Shown here: positions 15,101 through 28,288 of the stretch, piece by piece
Numbering within the stretch: position 1 is the stretch's first letter
Layout of the letters: every line of letters starts with the position of its first letter
Origin: Synchiropus splendidus
Lineage: Eukaryota > Chordata > Actinopteri > Syngnathiformes > Callionymidae
Length of the DNA: 64,000 bases
Direction of reading: 5' to 3'
Assembly: GCF_027744825.2 (NCBI RefSeq)
Contig: NC_071342.1
Span: 7,521,501-7,585,500, forward strand
Notes under the pieces: model-generated
Databases searched by the model: none
Told to the model about the DNA's origin: nothing
Seen by the model: only the letters and a program-made list of their open reading frames with translations
Position numbers and translations under genes: made by a program

Positions 15101-18100
15101 TGAATTACACAGTCATTTTAATTTTTTCTTATTTATTTCCCATATTTTCGTCATTTTTTTTCTTCTTGCCAAATTGTTACTTGTTTGAGATCCGCTTGCG
15201 AGAATCGAGCGTACTGTGTCCATTTCTCACTGCTCAAGTTATCCAGTGGGAAATTTTCAAATTTTCAGTTTGTGTTAATTCCCAATGCAAGTAACATCCG
15301 ACTTATGACCTGCTCAACTTACGACCACGGCCTGCAGATGCTTTTTTTTTTTTTTATTCAGTGTCCGGCACCGCAGCACGTAGCAGCCCAGCAATGCGTA
15401 CAACAGTTCCGGCAGCACAGTATCCCAGCATCTCACTCTCACACAGCCATCTACCACTACAGTAGTACCTATAACCCTCGCGTCGGCTATTTTGAGTGGC
15501 ATTCGACTTACGCCCAATCTGACACAACGCAAACGAAATGTATACCTTTTTGACCTGAAGAAAACAGCAGAACTCATCTGTTAGGATTTAACGTTGATGT
15601 CTGGGATATACTACATACACAATTACATATTCAGACATACTCATGACGCACTGCATTTCTGGTGACTTCACGATCCAGTGACTATGTCATTTCACAACAA
15701 GATTTATACTGAACTCACAAACAAACAGCAAACACTGAAGTGCAAGCGAACACCTTGACGCTCTTAGACACAGTATTGAATGTCTTTTTCAAAACACTTT
15801 GAACACTTCACATTCTGTATCTATAAACGTAAATAACATGTTTGCTTTTGCTTTAATGTGAATATGCTTTCCTGTTTGTGTGTGTTTAATACAGATTTTT
15901 ATGAAATTACAGAATTTTAACATTCGAAATTCCAAATTTATTTTTCATTACTTTCAACAGTGCAACTTGTTTATGCACTTAGTGACAACCAAAAAAGATA
16001 TGCTTGCACTTAGCTTTGATTTTGAATACAAGGTTGGAAAATAATTCTTAAAATAACAGCTAGTTGCAGCCCTAGAATACACGCCCGATGCAAGAAGCTT
16101 GCAAAAAGCCATATGGGGGATCAAGATACAGGGGCTTCCCACACAGCCACAGAAGTGGAGAGATCCTAGCAGAAAGAAGGACAGACAGAGAGAAGCAAGC
16201 ATGACAGATGCCTGACCTTTAACCAATGGCAACAGTGTGGGCGTGGTCAGTAGTCTGAGTTACAAACTGTTATCTTCTCCTGGATACAGTTAGAATTTTA
16301 GGAACTAAATAAAAGCAACAATGTCTAATATCATCTTTATTGGGCCCTGACATGAGCAGGTCAGGGCCGCTCTGTGTAGTGTTTGTGTGAATTCACTCTC
16401 TACACCAGCTAACTTGATCAATAAACGTAGGCCAGCAGGTTCATGCACTGGTACATTGCAGAGATTATGTGCCCAGGGGCTCGTGTGTTGATAAGGCTAA
16501 ATCCGGTTGATATACACAGACTGGTGGAGTACACACACTCCAGTCACATTTCCTGGCAGAGCAATAATTAGGCCAAACGCTTTGGCAGAGAGGGACAGCG
16601 CATCATTACGTGGCCAATATCTGGATTGTTGCCAGCTCTAGCGCATGAGGTGGCTAGTTCCAGTTCGGTGTCAGACATGCTCTCGCACCCGATTCAGCAG
16701 CTGAAAACAATTGGGAGTGAGATTCACCTTTTTGTACGTCTCTGTCCAACACCTCATCGAATAGTTTCTCCTGAACTGCCGGAGGAAGGTCCTCGATATC
16801 TGGGAGAGCAAACAACAGAAAGTCCGTGTCAGCCTTGTTAGTGCAAAACACAACAACAGAGTCCCGACATCAAAGAGCCACTGTGCTCGTGTGTGAGTCT
16901 AATTCAGCCTCCTTAGTACAGTCACCACTTTCTTGTTCTCTCAACAACAGAGGCTGTTATTCTTCTCCCCAAAAAAGAAGGCATTGACGACACATAGGAC
17001 AGAAGAGAGCGAGTGTCTGCAATGGCCAAGGGCCAACTGTCCTCCACACAAAAGTTTATGTACTAACAGACTCCAGAGTGAGAGACATTCCTTCTTCTGA
17101 AACCTGCATTGTGTTTCTGAAGAAAATCACTAGTTCAAACATGAGAAAAATGCTCTAGTGTGTGTGATAAAGATTATTACAAATAAAAACATTCTCAGTG
17201 GCAGAAGTTAGTCCTGACACCAGTGACTGAAGAAGTACACAACACAATGCAATGTGTTTAACATTTCAGTTACTGAAACTAGCAGTTAAAGATAATAATG
17301 ATTTTTAAATAATACTAAAAGTGTGTTTAGCTTCACAATAAAGCAAGTACATACACATAAAATTACAGATGTGATTAATTTACACGCCATGAAATTAAAA
17401 TGTAAACAATCACCAACAGTATAAGCAAGTAATAAAATTAACAGGCCTTTCGCATTATGAAAATTCTAAACCCCAGATAAAATAGATAACAGATAAATCA
17501 AGTCCACAGACATACAATCAATCGAATGTAAGCGTATACTGTATGATGCTCAACTACATGAAGTACGAAACATTTCAGATTCATTTTATTCAGTTATCTT
17601 CATTACATTAGTGTAGTTGTTGCTCCAAAAATACTGCAGTTTTTGGTGACTACTTATTGACAAATAATCGGGGTTGTTAATGGCATGTCATTCTGAATCA
17701 ATAACCTGCACTGAAATGATGAATGCCAGATTGGATAAAGTCACTTCAATGAATTAAATCCCTGAGAAGTCAATACAAGCACATACATCACTCCAAAAGA
17801 ATAACAACACAGACAAACAGAATGCTTCACTTGTGGCACATCAGGACTGGCGTCACTATTTAAGTGCTGACCTGCTGGCAGAGTGAATGTCACCAGGTCG
17901 GTGAGGAAATAGCAGGTGAAGTCTCCCTTCCGCTGATGAAGAGAGGCTGCGACCTCGCGGCGGATCTGCTCTGTCAGCTCTGGACACACCATAGCTGGAA
18001 TACACTTGGCTGCCTGCTGGGACACCTGCGGGCGAAGTGGCTGATTATTAGCAGGAGTAGAGCAGAATCTTTTTTTTTTTATTATCATTTACATTTTGTT

Positions 18101-21100
18101 ATCACACAAAAAGAATTATGATATAAATTTGCAACATTTATGTTTATATATATTGATATTCTCACCAATAGAACAATAGACAAACAACAGAATTTTTGAA
18201 CTTCAAAAAAGGCAAATAGCATTCAGAATTTCAGGTGACAAATTATGGTTTTGACTTTCAAAAATGAAGAAAGTAATAAAAAAAATGTACAAATAAATGT
18301 AAATCATAATAACTATGATTAACTGCAAAAAAAAAAAATCCTTAGCCCAAATGCTTCAGTTAATAATATGTCATTTCACTGCATAAAGAATGTCATAGTG
18401 ACATTGAACATATACATTACAGTCTCTTATAGATGAAAAAAAAAAAGTTATCCATTCCTTAATTTAGAAAACTAATATCAGCAGGACTTAAAGAGGTTAC
18501 AATGTCTGAAATATCATTGGAGCATGATCCAATCTCATGCTATAGTTCATAATTGGCCGGTTCTGAAAAGAATCTGGGGCAGCGACTGTGTGTGTGTGTG
18601 TGTGAGTTTGTGTATAATCTGGGACCATTGAGCATCAATGGCGGGTTGCAAACCACCTTAAGCATGAGTGTACTGCACTTAGAGAGGAAATTAAAAACCA
18701 GCGTCCAATAGCCCAAATAAAGCTTTTAAAATTTTATGGGGGGAGATACAGGACTACTGCGACAAGCGTCGAGTCGAGATCCTGACCACTGATGCAACTT
18801 GCAGGGCCAAAAACATAACAGCCACTGAAATGTCAGTGGACTTCCTCTGCTTGCCATCCACTCTTCAAGCATCAGAACATCCACGAATAGCACAAGCCCA
18901 CACGGCCGAACGCTAACTCCTGAACGATCGCTGTGCTTACAACATTTCAAGGGAACTAAAGAACAGAGCAGGTTAGACTTCAGGGAAATATGACGGCCAC
19001 AGCCAGCACACTGACGCAGCCACAATCTGGAGGCAAAAGAGTCTACATTATTTGAAGCCGAATACTATTTTGGACTAACGCAGTAAGACTATCAACTCGC
19101 TACTGACCTCAGTTAGCAGCACTGCCAGCATGTCCTGCCTTTGGAAGCGGATAGCGAGGTGAACCAAGGTGAAGCCCACGTCAAACGCAGATGGACGATT
19201 TAAGAGGCGCACCTCATCTGATGTCAACTGCCTCGCGATGTCACCACCTGATGATTTAAAGGTTTCCACAGCTGCCAGGTCTCCTTCCACCACACCTGTC
19301 CAGAGAGCAAAGAAGTGTGGTCAGTTCCACATCTGAAACGATCATGACATCAGCAGCTTGATTGTTTATTTATGAGCACATCACAGGGCAATAATATATG
19401 TGGAGAGAGCGCAACATGTACTGACTCACCATGGCTGTAAATCACAAGGTGAATGGTTAGCAAAGCTGGCACAGACAAACACTGGGGCATTAATTTAGCG
19501 TGTGAAAATCTTACTACAATAGAAGTATTGAATGAACTAACATGCCAATACACATTTATATGCAGTAAACACGTACTGATATATACATATTTGTTTTAAA
19601 AACATCAGGTGAAAATTGCTGGCTGTAAAAACAGACTTAACACACACCTATATTACATGCGTAGAATTAATAATGTATTAGTACTCAAAATGAATTTAAA
19701 AAAGTCAACATGTGATCAAGGTTAAATGCTGTAATTTTCTTTACAGCATACAATCATATGCTTTATTATTTTAAAATAAAAAGAAAAAAATCACTATAAT
19801 GTAATTTAATTATAATTTACACTAAAATATTCTTCTGGTAAAAGCTCAATATTTTACTGTTTTTAAAAGTTATCTGCATAATATTCTCTGATCTTTACTT
19901 TGTATACATTCATTTTTCGCCTTTATTTATTTTCTCTAAAGTATCTTCACATCATATTTTTATATTTTGTCATAAAAATAACAATATCAAACAATAACAA
20001 AATGTTTTTTCTATTAAATTTATTCAGTCTTACTAAAATATTTCTTATATTTATGTTTTTATTGTTTTATTATCTTGCAAATACGTTTTTATATGTAATT
20101 CTTTTTATATGTTATATTATTTGGTATTCTATTTTAATATTTTATCATTTTAAAAAATATCATTATTTTGCATTCTCTTTTTTATTTTTTTATTTTTAAG
20201 GACATTTAAAACATTTTTTTTTTCCATTCACCCTTACTCTTTACCATATTTTAAATGAATTTTTAAATAAATATATTATATTAAAAATATGACCTTTGCT
20301 GATGGAGATGGAACGACTCATATTTACTTTTCTTTTTGTTCATTTTTCAGGAAGAAGGTTGAGGTCGCTCATGCATGATATTGTGTGTCCTAAAATGTGC
20401 CCAGACAGACTGAAAACCAATGTCAATGATACACTGGAGCGTCCTGCTGAGACTAAACGTATCCAGACACAGATTTCACACTCGGGTTGTTGCTGAAGAA
20501 AAGTGTATATCACCTTTGATTAGCAGATAATTTACTTCAGAAAACAGGAAATACATGTAGCATTCTTGAATATTAGACAACTTGAAAGACTGCTGCGCCT
20601 TTTGTTCCAGCACCAATGGAACACACACAGAGCTCTGCTGCATAATCACCGTTTTAGTGAGACAGAGAGTGAGAGAGACATGGAGTGGGTGGAAGGACTC
20701 TCTGTGCCATGTGGAGCTGGGTAACATGGTGAGAGATGAAGAGAGACGCCACACAATAGCAGTGCAGTGTGCGACCGAGGGATAAAAAGCACTTTTCCAC
20801 ACAACAACACTCCACTGCTGTGGGTCTGCCTGCAGCCTGGGAAGTCAGGACTACATGAGCAGATCTGCCCGGGAACACTGTGAGTAGACACGAAAGGCAG
20901 CAGTGGAGCTGATGGTTGAGTCTCCCGCAGGGACAGGTTATCCTTCTGCAATCAATTCTGAAACTCACTTCAGATCAGAGGAATAGAAGTACCAGAGTGA
21001 CACCACGACTAAGATGGGTCACAGCAGGCTCACTATATAATATCCAGGGAACCTCTTGTCTCCATTACTCTTCTTATTTCAGAGTTGCTCATTTTTAATT

Positions 21101-24100
21101 GCTCTTTAATTTGAGTCTGGATAAAACTATCACCTTTTAGGGCGGTTTCACTCTGCGGGTTCTGTCTTGGGTGGCCTGAGTTCAATTTGTCCCCTACTGT
21201 GCAGCATTGCACCTCTGCAACTCAGGCGATGTCCCTTTTTTTCCTCCTCAGCTGGCATAATCAGCTTGACCACTTATTTCTCTGTCAGTTCTTGGCTCTA
21301 CAAGGCGTCCTCACCTCAGATACGAACTGATGACAGACCTCCGCAACGACTGTAACAGAATGTGGCGTTTCACAGGCGAAACTTAACATGAAAGAGTGTT
21401 CTCATGTTTATTTTACAAGGAAATAGCGGAAACAAGCTGCGTAATATGGAGGGTCTTGATTTATCCACGCCGCTCTCACAACACGTTGAACAAAGTGAGA
21501 GAGACTGACGATCGAGAAGATTTTAGTCCGTGACGTACAGATCCAGACGTCAGAAATGTTCAATAAATACTCTGCTGATCTTCTGAAAAATCTTTCTTCC
21601 TCACTGTCCTCCTCATGCAGACAGCTGCGCTGCAGCCACATCACAGCAGTGAAAGCAGTTACTGTAAAGCATGGCATTATTCATTTAAGCAAATCTGACC
21701 GTAAATAAAACGAGGTGTTTATCAGCCTAAGAAAGATGAAAACACAAGAGTAATCAAACACCAGCACACACCGTGAGTCCCAGCCCACTCAGCTCCTCCA
21801 CAACAACAGTCTCCTGCAGCTCCCACCTGTACACCTTAGCGGTCAGGGAGTTTGGCACCATGTCGCCTGAGGCCAGAAGCTCACGCCCCATGGAGAGTTT
21901 CCCAAGACAGTGCAGCTCTCCAGCCGGGATCAAGTCCACGACCAAAACCCGCCTCGCTTGTGTTCACATCTCTGAGCTGAACGCATCTCGAGACAGAGTC
22001 CGCAGTGTGAAACCGCCCTGAGACACAGAACAGCGTCTGACACCTCACCAATAACCCACACTTTCATACTGCGTTGACCAAACTAATGGGAGTTGTGAGA
22101 TGTGGATAACTATGAAATTACGCCCAAAAATAAAATTGGGGGATGTTGCTGAAAAAAACATGGCGTCCCATTTCTTATGTTTTTTAGTGTGGGGCATCCC
22201 CAGGACCCACTGACGACTCACCATCACACAAGCTTCTTTACACATACTAGACTGCTGAAGAAAAGAACCACCAAAATAGATGTCCATGACATGACTGTGT
22301 CAGTGATGAAAACTATTGTGATGCCCATAATTGCATATAACTAAAGAGAACTTCATACAGACTGTGGACTAGTTAATTTATACTAGTTTACATGCATATT
22401 TCCTCACAATAAAATATTTATTTACTGAAAAATGTACAAACCAAGTATGATGGAAGTGTATTACACACGTGCACAATAAATTGCGTGAAGCAAGGCACCA
22501 GTGTGTGCTGCCACCTTCTGATGACGTTACGCCAGGCAGTTTCATTATTTAACGTCAATTTAAAGGAACATTTAAAAAGCAAATCTTACTACACATGAAA
22601 CATTCATATCAAAAAGATGTATCCTGTGAATGAATCTGGGACAGAAAATATGTCCAGGCTGACGCTTGTTGAGGAGAACATGTTATAAATAAAGGTTTTT
22701 CGTCTTGGAAGTGTACCATGTGATGATGCCCCGAGCTGTCCCTGCTTGTTGTAGTAATTACGTTATCAATGAGCTTGAATTGTTTCAACGTCACGATGAA
22801 ATTTATTTTTGCCATGCAAAACCAGAGTGTTAACTATTTATTCTACTGACCTTGGGTTGCACTTCACTTTATCTTCCTGAATCTAGAAGGCGCACATCAC
22901 GGTCTTCTTTGTTTGAGAGAACAGGCTCTTCATTTCAAGTAGCTTCTTTTTAAGTCGCTTCTTATCATTTAACAGTAGAAACAATGCAGGCTGTTGAGCT
23001 CAAGAGTAACAAGGTTTTATCAGGGAGAAAAAGTGCAGTTTGTTTTGACCAAAAGAGTTAATCCTGTTACATCAGTGATGACAGCCATGGAAAGAGTCTG
23101 AATAAAAATGGAACTAATGGGTGAAATATTGCAAATTGGGGGTGCTGATGCTGCTTTGACGCCAAACAGTACTAAGAGAAGTGCCGCATACAGTCAGTGT
23201 GAGTGACAAGGACTTTAAACAGACACAAATTCCAGCACCTATTTTAAAGCGGAAGAGTTGCGACTATGAGAAATTTGGATGGACTTTTCCACGATTCTTC
23301 ACAAACCCAAGTAATTGAATAAATGATGATTCTTTGCAGGAAAGAAACAGAAGTCACAAACACACTGACGTTGTGCTTCAAGACTGAAATTGTTTTTCGT
23401 GTCACTCAGTTGTCTCTTGTCATTCGTACTTTTTAGAAGGCAACCCAGCATGTTTCATCAAATTGTCACGGCTGGTTTTCATCACAGAGACACAAAATGT
23501 ATGTGGTCTGAAGATGCATCGAATGTATATCATATATTCACGAGCTGAAAGTAGGTAACAAGTTTGTAGGGAGTTCCCAGTGTGTGACCTCCATCCCCTC
23601 TCGCTGAATACCGTGCTTTTGATACAAGTCGCTGAATGTGACCATTTATACTTGACTGACAAAATGGTGAATCCCTAAACAAATGAATAAATGATTATAT
23701 TACGTAGAAGTTATTGAGGTCAACATGTGATGGGCAGATAAAAGCAACTGCGTGGTTTTACTCAAGCTTCCTCAGCAAGCTTTTAGCTCGGGCGTTGTCT
23801 GGGTGTCCGACTGTATAATGCAGTACTTGTAGTGACAACACACTGGTTTCCATTAAAAGAGTGTTTCCGCCCAGTAATTTCGCTGAATAAGATCGAAAAA
23901 TGGTCATTCTCAACCCTTTTGCTGCCGTAGCTTGACCATCGGGGTGGCCATATTTGTTTACCGATGTAATCTTGCAGTTATCCACATCTCGCGAGTCACC
24001 ACACTCATGTCACTCGTGGCTTGATGCTGATGACAGGAGGAAACCGGAGATAAGTTCCTAGGACAATTTTGGGGGGGGACAAAGCCCGCTCCCCAGTGTC

Positions 24101-27100
24101 GTGCAGCGAACTACCCTGAGGAGCGGAGGATCATACAGCACTTGCCAAACGCAAGAAAACAGCTTAACAAGGATCAAAATTCATGTGGTTCTATTATTCC
24201 TATTAGTTCTATTATTATATTTAACTAAGTCGCGAGAATATTGAATGAATGTTTAAAGGTGTGAAAGTTTAGAAATCCATAACAGATACACAGCTGATAA
24301 AACTGTCGCTTGTCTTGCGTAAATACATGAAAGACGGTGAACAAAACTGTAGACACTCAGCTTGTAGTATGGGAAAGATCTGAAAGTGTTATTGTGGCAA
24401 CTGCTACCGAGTTCATCTATATTAACAATTATTTGACTCAGAAGTTTGTTTTTATAACACAGACTTTGGATTGACTTTGGACTCTAACGTTTAAGTACCA
24501 AATTTGCCACAAAAACTCCAGTACCTGCACTCATATATAATCGTGGTGCAGTTAGTGAAGTCATTAAAGCCTAAACAGCAGATTAGCAAATCTGTATGGA
24601 AATATTGGATATTCAAAATGGCAGTACTATCAGCATCCAAAATCACTGTCTTAAAGACAGCTCCAGCTCCCCTCTCAGTCAAGAATTAATCAAGATACGG
24701 AACACCTCTAATGGCGATAAACTATCCAAATATCAGTCATGAGAACAGCGAGTTTGGCAATAGAGAATCAAGAAAAAATTCAACCAAGAACTTTTTGAAA
24801 CCTGTCGTTCGGATCATGTGTACGACAGAGTTTGGAGTGTTTATGTGTAGTTTCTATCATACACATGAGTAATGAGAGACGTCAAGACAAGTACAGCAGG
24901 ACAGTTGTGCAGCAGGCTTGTAGGTTGTTGAAAGGGATGGGACAAAACTGATCCAGTGAAGGTGCAGCCCCCAACCAGAAATTCAAGATTCAACCAGCGG
25001 GGGTTTCCACGAGCAGTGTCTAAGATTATTATTTCTTATTATTTTTATTTAATTTTTATTTATTCCCATTCAGCTGCTAGTTGACTGCAAGCAAGTGCAA
25101 TGGATTTCTAGTGTGGGACGTGGAGTAACAGCACTCCATCAAGGAAATCCATTCCACAGTTTGCAGCCGTTTAGCATGCGGGGAGCACTAGGGATGGATA
25201 CGTCTTCACTCTGAGGAATTACTTCACTCTAGGGTTACTTGCAAGGTTTGTACAGGACATGCGAGACAGTTGGAACCCAATAGGATCACCTGTTTGTCTG
25301 ATGTACCTTTTTGGTCTTACAAACCTCGAGTTGCCCTTTTCTAGTACACTATCAACAATAATGATGAAAATAATATACAAGATCTCTATCGGATCACTAT
25401 GGGCAGATATCCAAACTCAGATATCAAACTGGACGTGAGAAAAATGAGGATCCCAGAGTGGAAAAGGCAAGTGGAGAAGAAGGACAGAGTGAAAAGACGC
25501 GCCTGTGGCAGTGCATGGCCCTACTGTATGGAAGCACTCTGGATTAAGTGTGAGTTATGATGACAGCGGCGGTGGTGGATAAAACTGGGACTGTGGGCAA
25601 GCTGTGTGCAGCACTGTGGTGTTTATGCTCGTGGTAACACATCCATCACGTCAGGTCATCTGCAAAGACGTCACCCCATTGCGTCAGTGGACAAATGAGA
25701 TGGCAAACTGTCTCAGTCTTTTAGGTTCTATGACAACACATGACTGAATTAAAAAAACACCAGTTATTGGTGGCTTATTGGAAAATAAAAAATAAAAACA
25801 AAAATAAAACTTATTCTCTCTCACCGTGACTTACAGAACTTAGTTTGAATTCAAACAGGTCATTTGAATGTGAAGCCAGAAGATACAAACTTGATGTTTC
25901 AATTGTTGTTTGGTTACATGCAAAAAAAGTAAAGTGGAAAAAACTACGAAAAGACTTTACTGACGGTGAACTGATGACAATTTAGGTAAAATTTGACTTT
26001 CACTATGAAGCAATGTTCAGTGGCAGAACGATAAAGTCCAGCATCAAAACTGAGAAGTTATGAGGTGGCTGGAAAAACACAAAATAATACAGTGAAAAAC
26101 AAGGATACAAAAGCTGCTATTTAGCTCAACACGAATGTTGTGAACTGGTGCTAAGTCTTCAGTGATGAGTTCAAGAGGTATCTCCTTAAGAATTAGGGAT
26201 CTTCTAGTGACACACTAAGTATTGAAACCAAAAGATTAATGTGACAATCACATATGTAACAGCAACATCCTTCACCTTGTTATACAGGGCTAAGGTCAAT
26301 AGCACAGCTCAAGACTTGTCAGTATTTTTAACTTGGTCTGCACTTGACACGTTATTAATAGCACAAGAGGTCTCTTTTTAAAGGCTGGCCACCCTTCAGA
26401 ACTCCGGGGCCAATGTTTACGCACTTGCAAGTGTCAGCGGCAGAAAAACTTCCTTAGCAACAGATCAGTGTCAGATTCTCTGCAGCAGAACTCGCTCTGG
26501 GATGATGGCCTTTTTATGTCCACTCAAGTTAAAGCTCAGCGGTCACCAGTCAAGCACTGATCGAAAAGGCCTGGATCACTGATCTAATCATCACATGAAC
26601 ATACCACAAAACAGGGACCATTTCATGGTTTTACGAATTTGCATTTGGGTTTTTGATTTTGCATTTGTTTGCAAATGAAACGTCTTTTTTTTAGTTGGAT
26701 TTTTTCCACCTGAATATTTAATTATTTTTATTCAATTGATCATTCATCTGTTTTCATGTATTAAAAAATAGATATTAAAAACATGACAACACGTATTCAA
26801 AACTAATCTAAAGTACAAGAGAGGCAGAGAAGAGACTGCAACATTTTCTACTACGTACTGGCAAACTTAATGCAAGCAGTTCTGAAAACCGTTTACACAA
26901 CTTCAATGTACTAGTGCCAAAATTCAGATGTGAAAAGAGGCCGAGTGGGCACACAGGAGGAACACTATCAAGCCATTGTGAAGGCAGCACTAACACTGAT
27001 ATTGTGGTGGGTGAAAGGAAGAGTTGCTCTTAAGGTTCGTCCTCCCACTCCACATTCACCATCTGACAGTGTGGGCGACCGGACACTTGTGTTTCACTCG

Positions 27101-27886
27101 AGCTGACTGCAGAGGATTTCTGAGTTTACATACACCGTGAATCATCTGGGCTTCCACACAGAGCACGTAATTACCTCACAGACGCCAACACAGAAGCAGT
27201 CTCAGTTCCAGGGAAATCTCTCTGCCGCTTGGGTCACCGGACAGATTATAACGATAAGACAAGTCAAACAAATGGAACAAGCTCATCAACTCACCGACAC
27301 AGGCATTAAGGAAGAGCCAATCGGTCCTTCTCATCCGGTTCTTGATCTGCTTCAGCCTCTTAAAATCCACCTCCAGCTCTTCCGTACTGCCGATGCTCGC
27401 CCCTGAGGCGAGCTCAATCCTCTGAAACTCCATGTTCAACTCTGACTCCGGCCTTGCAGTCGGGGGTGACCTTCTTTGGCTGCTGCTACATCCACCTACT
27501 CCAGTTAGAACTCCGCCAACGCCTTGCCCACCTGATTGTCCAACAACACTCCGCCGGTTGTCTCGGTCCTGTTCATTTCGTTTGGAGGAAGGCTGTTGGC
27601 TTTCGGGCTCTGACGCAAGTTCAATGGGTTCAGCTAACAGGCTATTAGGCCTGGGGTGGTCACACATGACACACTTAGGTGCCTTGGACCAGTTCTCATA
27701 AGTGCAGGCAGTACATGTCCAGTGCTGTGCACGAGTGTTGAGTCTGTTCCGATCATTATATTCCTCACAGGGGTCTGTGGTGGTGGCTGAGGAAGCCGGA
27801 CGACATCCAGAGCCTGAGGTCTGAGGAGACTCTGTGGGGCTCCGTGGCTGCTGTGTGTGAAGTGCATGATGGGTAACGTGTTGTCC

Positions 27887-27920
<34 letters not shown>

Positions 27921-28288
27921 AGAGCCTGCTGCCTTTGGCACAAGCACTGAGTGCAGCGGATGGCTCGAGGCCAGTTCAGGTAGGTGCACATGTGACAAGA
28001 CCACTTACTGCTCGTCTCAGGTGCGTCTGCGATGCGGACACGAGGTCGGGCACTTGAGTCTGGACAAATAAGTAAGCTTGAACCCCCTTGTGGTGGACTA
28101 TTGCTGAGGCCAGGAGAGTCCCACTGGTGCAGACTGGCATCCAGAGCAGGGCTGCATTTGAAGGGCTCCTCAGTGATGATGGCACCGCCACTGGGCTTCT
28201 GGGCACGGCACATGGTGCACTTGATGGCCGACGGCCAGTTCTCGTATGTGCAGTATTCACAAGCCCACTTGACAACCAGCTCGGTCAT
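9139..28288 (-). CDS. zranb1: Trabid deubiquitinase (ubiquitin thioesterase ZRANB1)
   Basis: OTU-family deubiquitinase that prefers K29/K33-linked (and cleaves K63-linked) chains and is reported in Wnt signalling. Nine coding exons on the minus strand: 28288-27295, 19295-19108, 18025-17872, 16799-16728, 12101-11903, 11126-11006, 10857-10728, 9673-9444, 9357-9139. Phases agree throughout, giving 768 residues (human about 708). Three RanBP2-type NZF fingers (W-x-C-x2-C-x10-C-x2-C) occur at about residues 8-27, 96-115 and 190-209; the ankyrin ubiquitin-binding region is at about 320-400. The OTU domain has catalytic Cys at about 503 (TAGDCLLDSV) and His at about 645 (GYTRGHFSALV), each 60 residues later than the human positions I recall. 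The acidic tail ends DGEEEEDDDDE. The extra length comes mainly from a poly-Gln/His insertion after NZF2 and a Gly-rich insertion near residue 251. ATG 28286-28288 gives the conserved MTELVVKWACEYC start. Confidence 0.96.
10380..10393 (+). promoter_or_regulatory. CTCF-type binding motif (zranb1 intron)
   Basis: CCACTAGGTGGCGC matches the published CTCF core CCASYAGRKGGCRS at all 14 positions. It lies in the intron between coding exons 7 and 8 of zranb1. Sequence match only; occupancy is not shown. Confidence 0.55.
12939..13210 (-). mobile_element. Decayed RTE-type LINE 3' fragment
   Basis: Minus-strand remnant of the same retrotransposon family as the copy at 14262-15017. It begins within the LLLRVERNQLRWLGHL segment and ends with LLKLLPP and a GATG-rich tail (CCATCCATCCATC on the plus strand). 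The frame breaks inside the GRFLPLEV region by a one-base deletion, and the TRxRD...WE segment is shortened, so it is a pseudogene fragment. It is 5'-truncated, in the sense orientation within a zranb1 intron, and I saw no clean target-site duplication. Confidence 0.8.
13211..16727. other. Remainder of zranb1 intron 4 (between coding exons 4 and 5)
   Basis: Apart from the LINE copy at 14262-15017 the intron is unremarkable. At 15290-15550 there is a CpG-bearing stretch with repeated 'acttatgac / acttacgacc / gacttacgcc' words and a poly-T run, which looks like a degraded interspersed repeat of unknown class. No host exon was recognised. Confidence 0.4.
14262..15017 (+). mobile_element. 5'-truncated non-LTR retrotransposon (RTE clade, Rex3-like), reverse transcriptase C-terminus
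   Basis: The open frame from 14262 to a TAA at about 14989 encodes the end of a LINE polymerase: GMRISTSKSEAMVLDR, FKYLGVLFSSEG, IYRSIYVPTLTYGHELWV, QLRWLGHLIRMP, RRPRGRPRTRWRDYV, DREVWASLLRMLPP. The RWLGH / RGRPRTRW / REVW spacing resembles the BovB (RTE) C-terminus; assignment to Rex3 is inference. The tail is a short AAGGTG repeat. An exact 13-bp duplication ATGAGTACTTTGC flanks it (14249-14261 and 15018-15030), which proves insertion by target-primed reverse transcription and fixes its ends. It is antisense to zranb1, within the intron between coding exons 4 and 5. The intact frame and duplication suggest a fairly young insertion; without the endonuclease and most of the RT it is non-functional. 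Confidence 0.88.
19296..27294. other. zranb1 intron 1 (between coding exons 1 and 2)
   Basis: An 8-kb intron. It contains an extremely AT-rich block (about 19560-20290) and the 881-bp inverted-repeat element at 21139-22019. No other exon, RNA gene or clear repeat was recognised; 22020-27294 shows nothing I can name. Confidence 0.5.
21139..22019. mobile_element. Unclassified DNA-transposon-like element with 29-bp terminal inverted repeats
   Basis: The left end 21139-21167 (AGGGCGGTTTCACTCTGC...) and the reverse complement of the right end 21991-22019 (AGGGCGGTTTCACACTGC...) match at 26 of 29 positions. Total length is 881 bp. The flanks give no convincing duplication; TTA versus TGA immediately outside a GGGCGG terminus would weakly suggest a 3-bp target. 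Interior frames are short (the longest meaningful-looking one is on the minus strand, 21945-21754) and match no transposase I recognise, so it is probably non-autonomous. Confidence 0.6.
27890..27919 (-). repeat. (CAG)10 trinucleotide repeat inside zranb1 coding sequence
   Basis: Ten uninterrupted CAG codons (CTG on the plus strand) encode Gln10 at about residues 124-133 of Trabid, between NZF2 and NZF3. A His/Gln/Thr-rich stretch follows. Pure CAG tracts are mutation-prone, so length polymorphism between individuals is expected. Confidence 0.9.

Noticed and set aside
15290..15560. Possible DNA-transposon fragment with repeated 'acttacgacc'-type words
   Set aside because: No terminal inverted repeat or duplication could be found, so the class and boundaries are unknown.
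19900..20199. 99-codon Phe/Ile/Leu-rich plus-strand frame that looks like a membrane protein
   Set aside because: It lies in an extremely AT-rich, T-tract intronic block; the hydrophobic composition follows from base composition.
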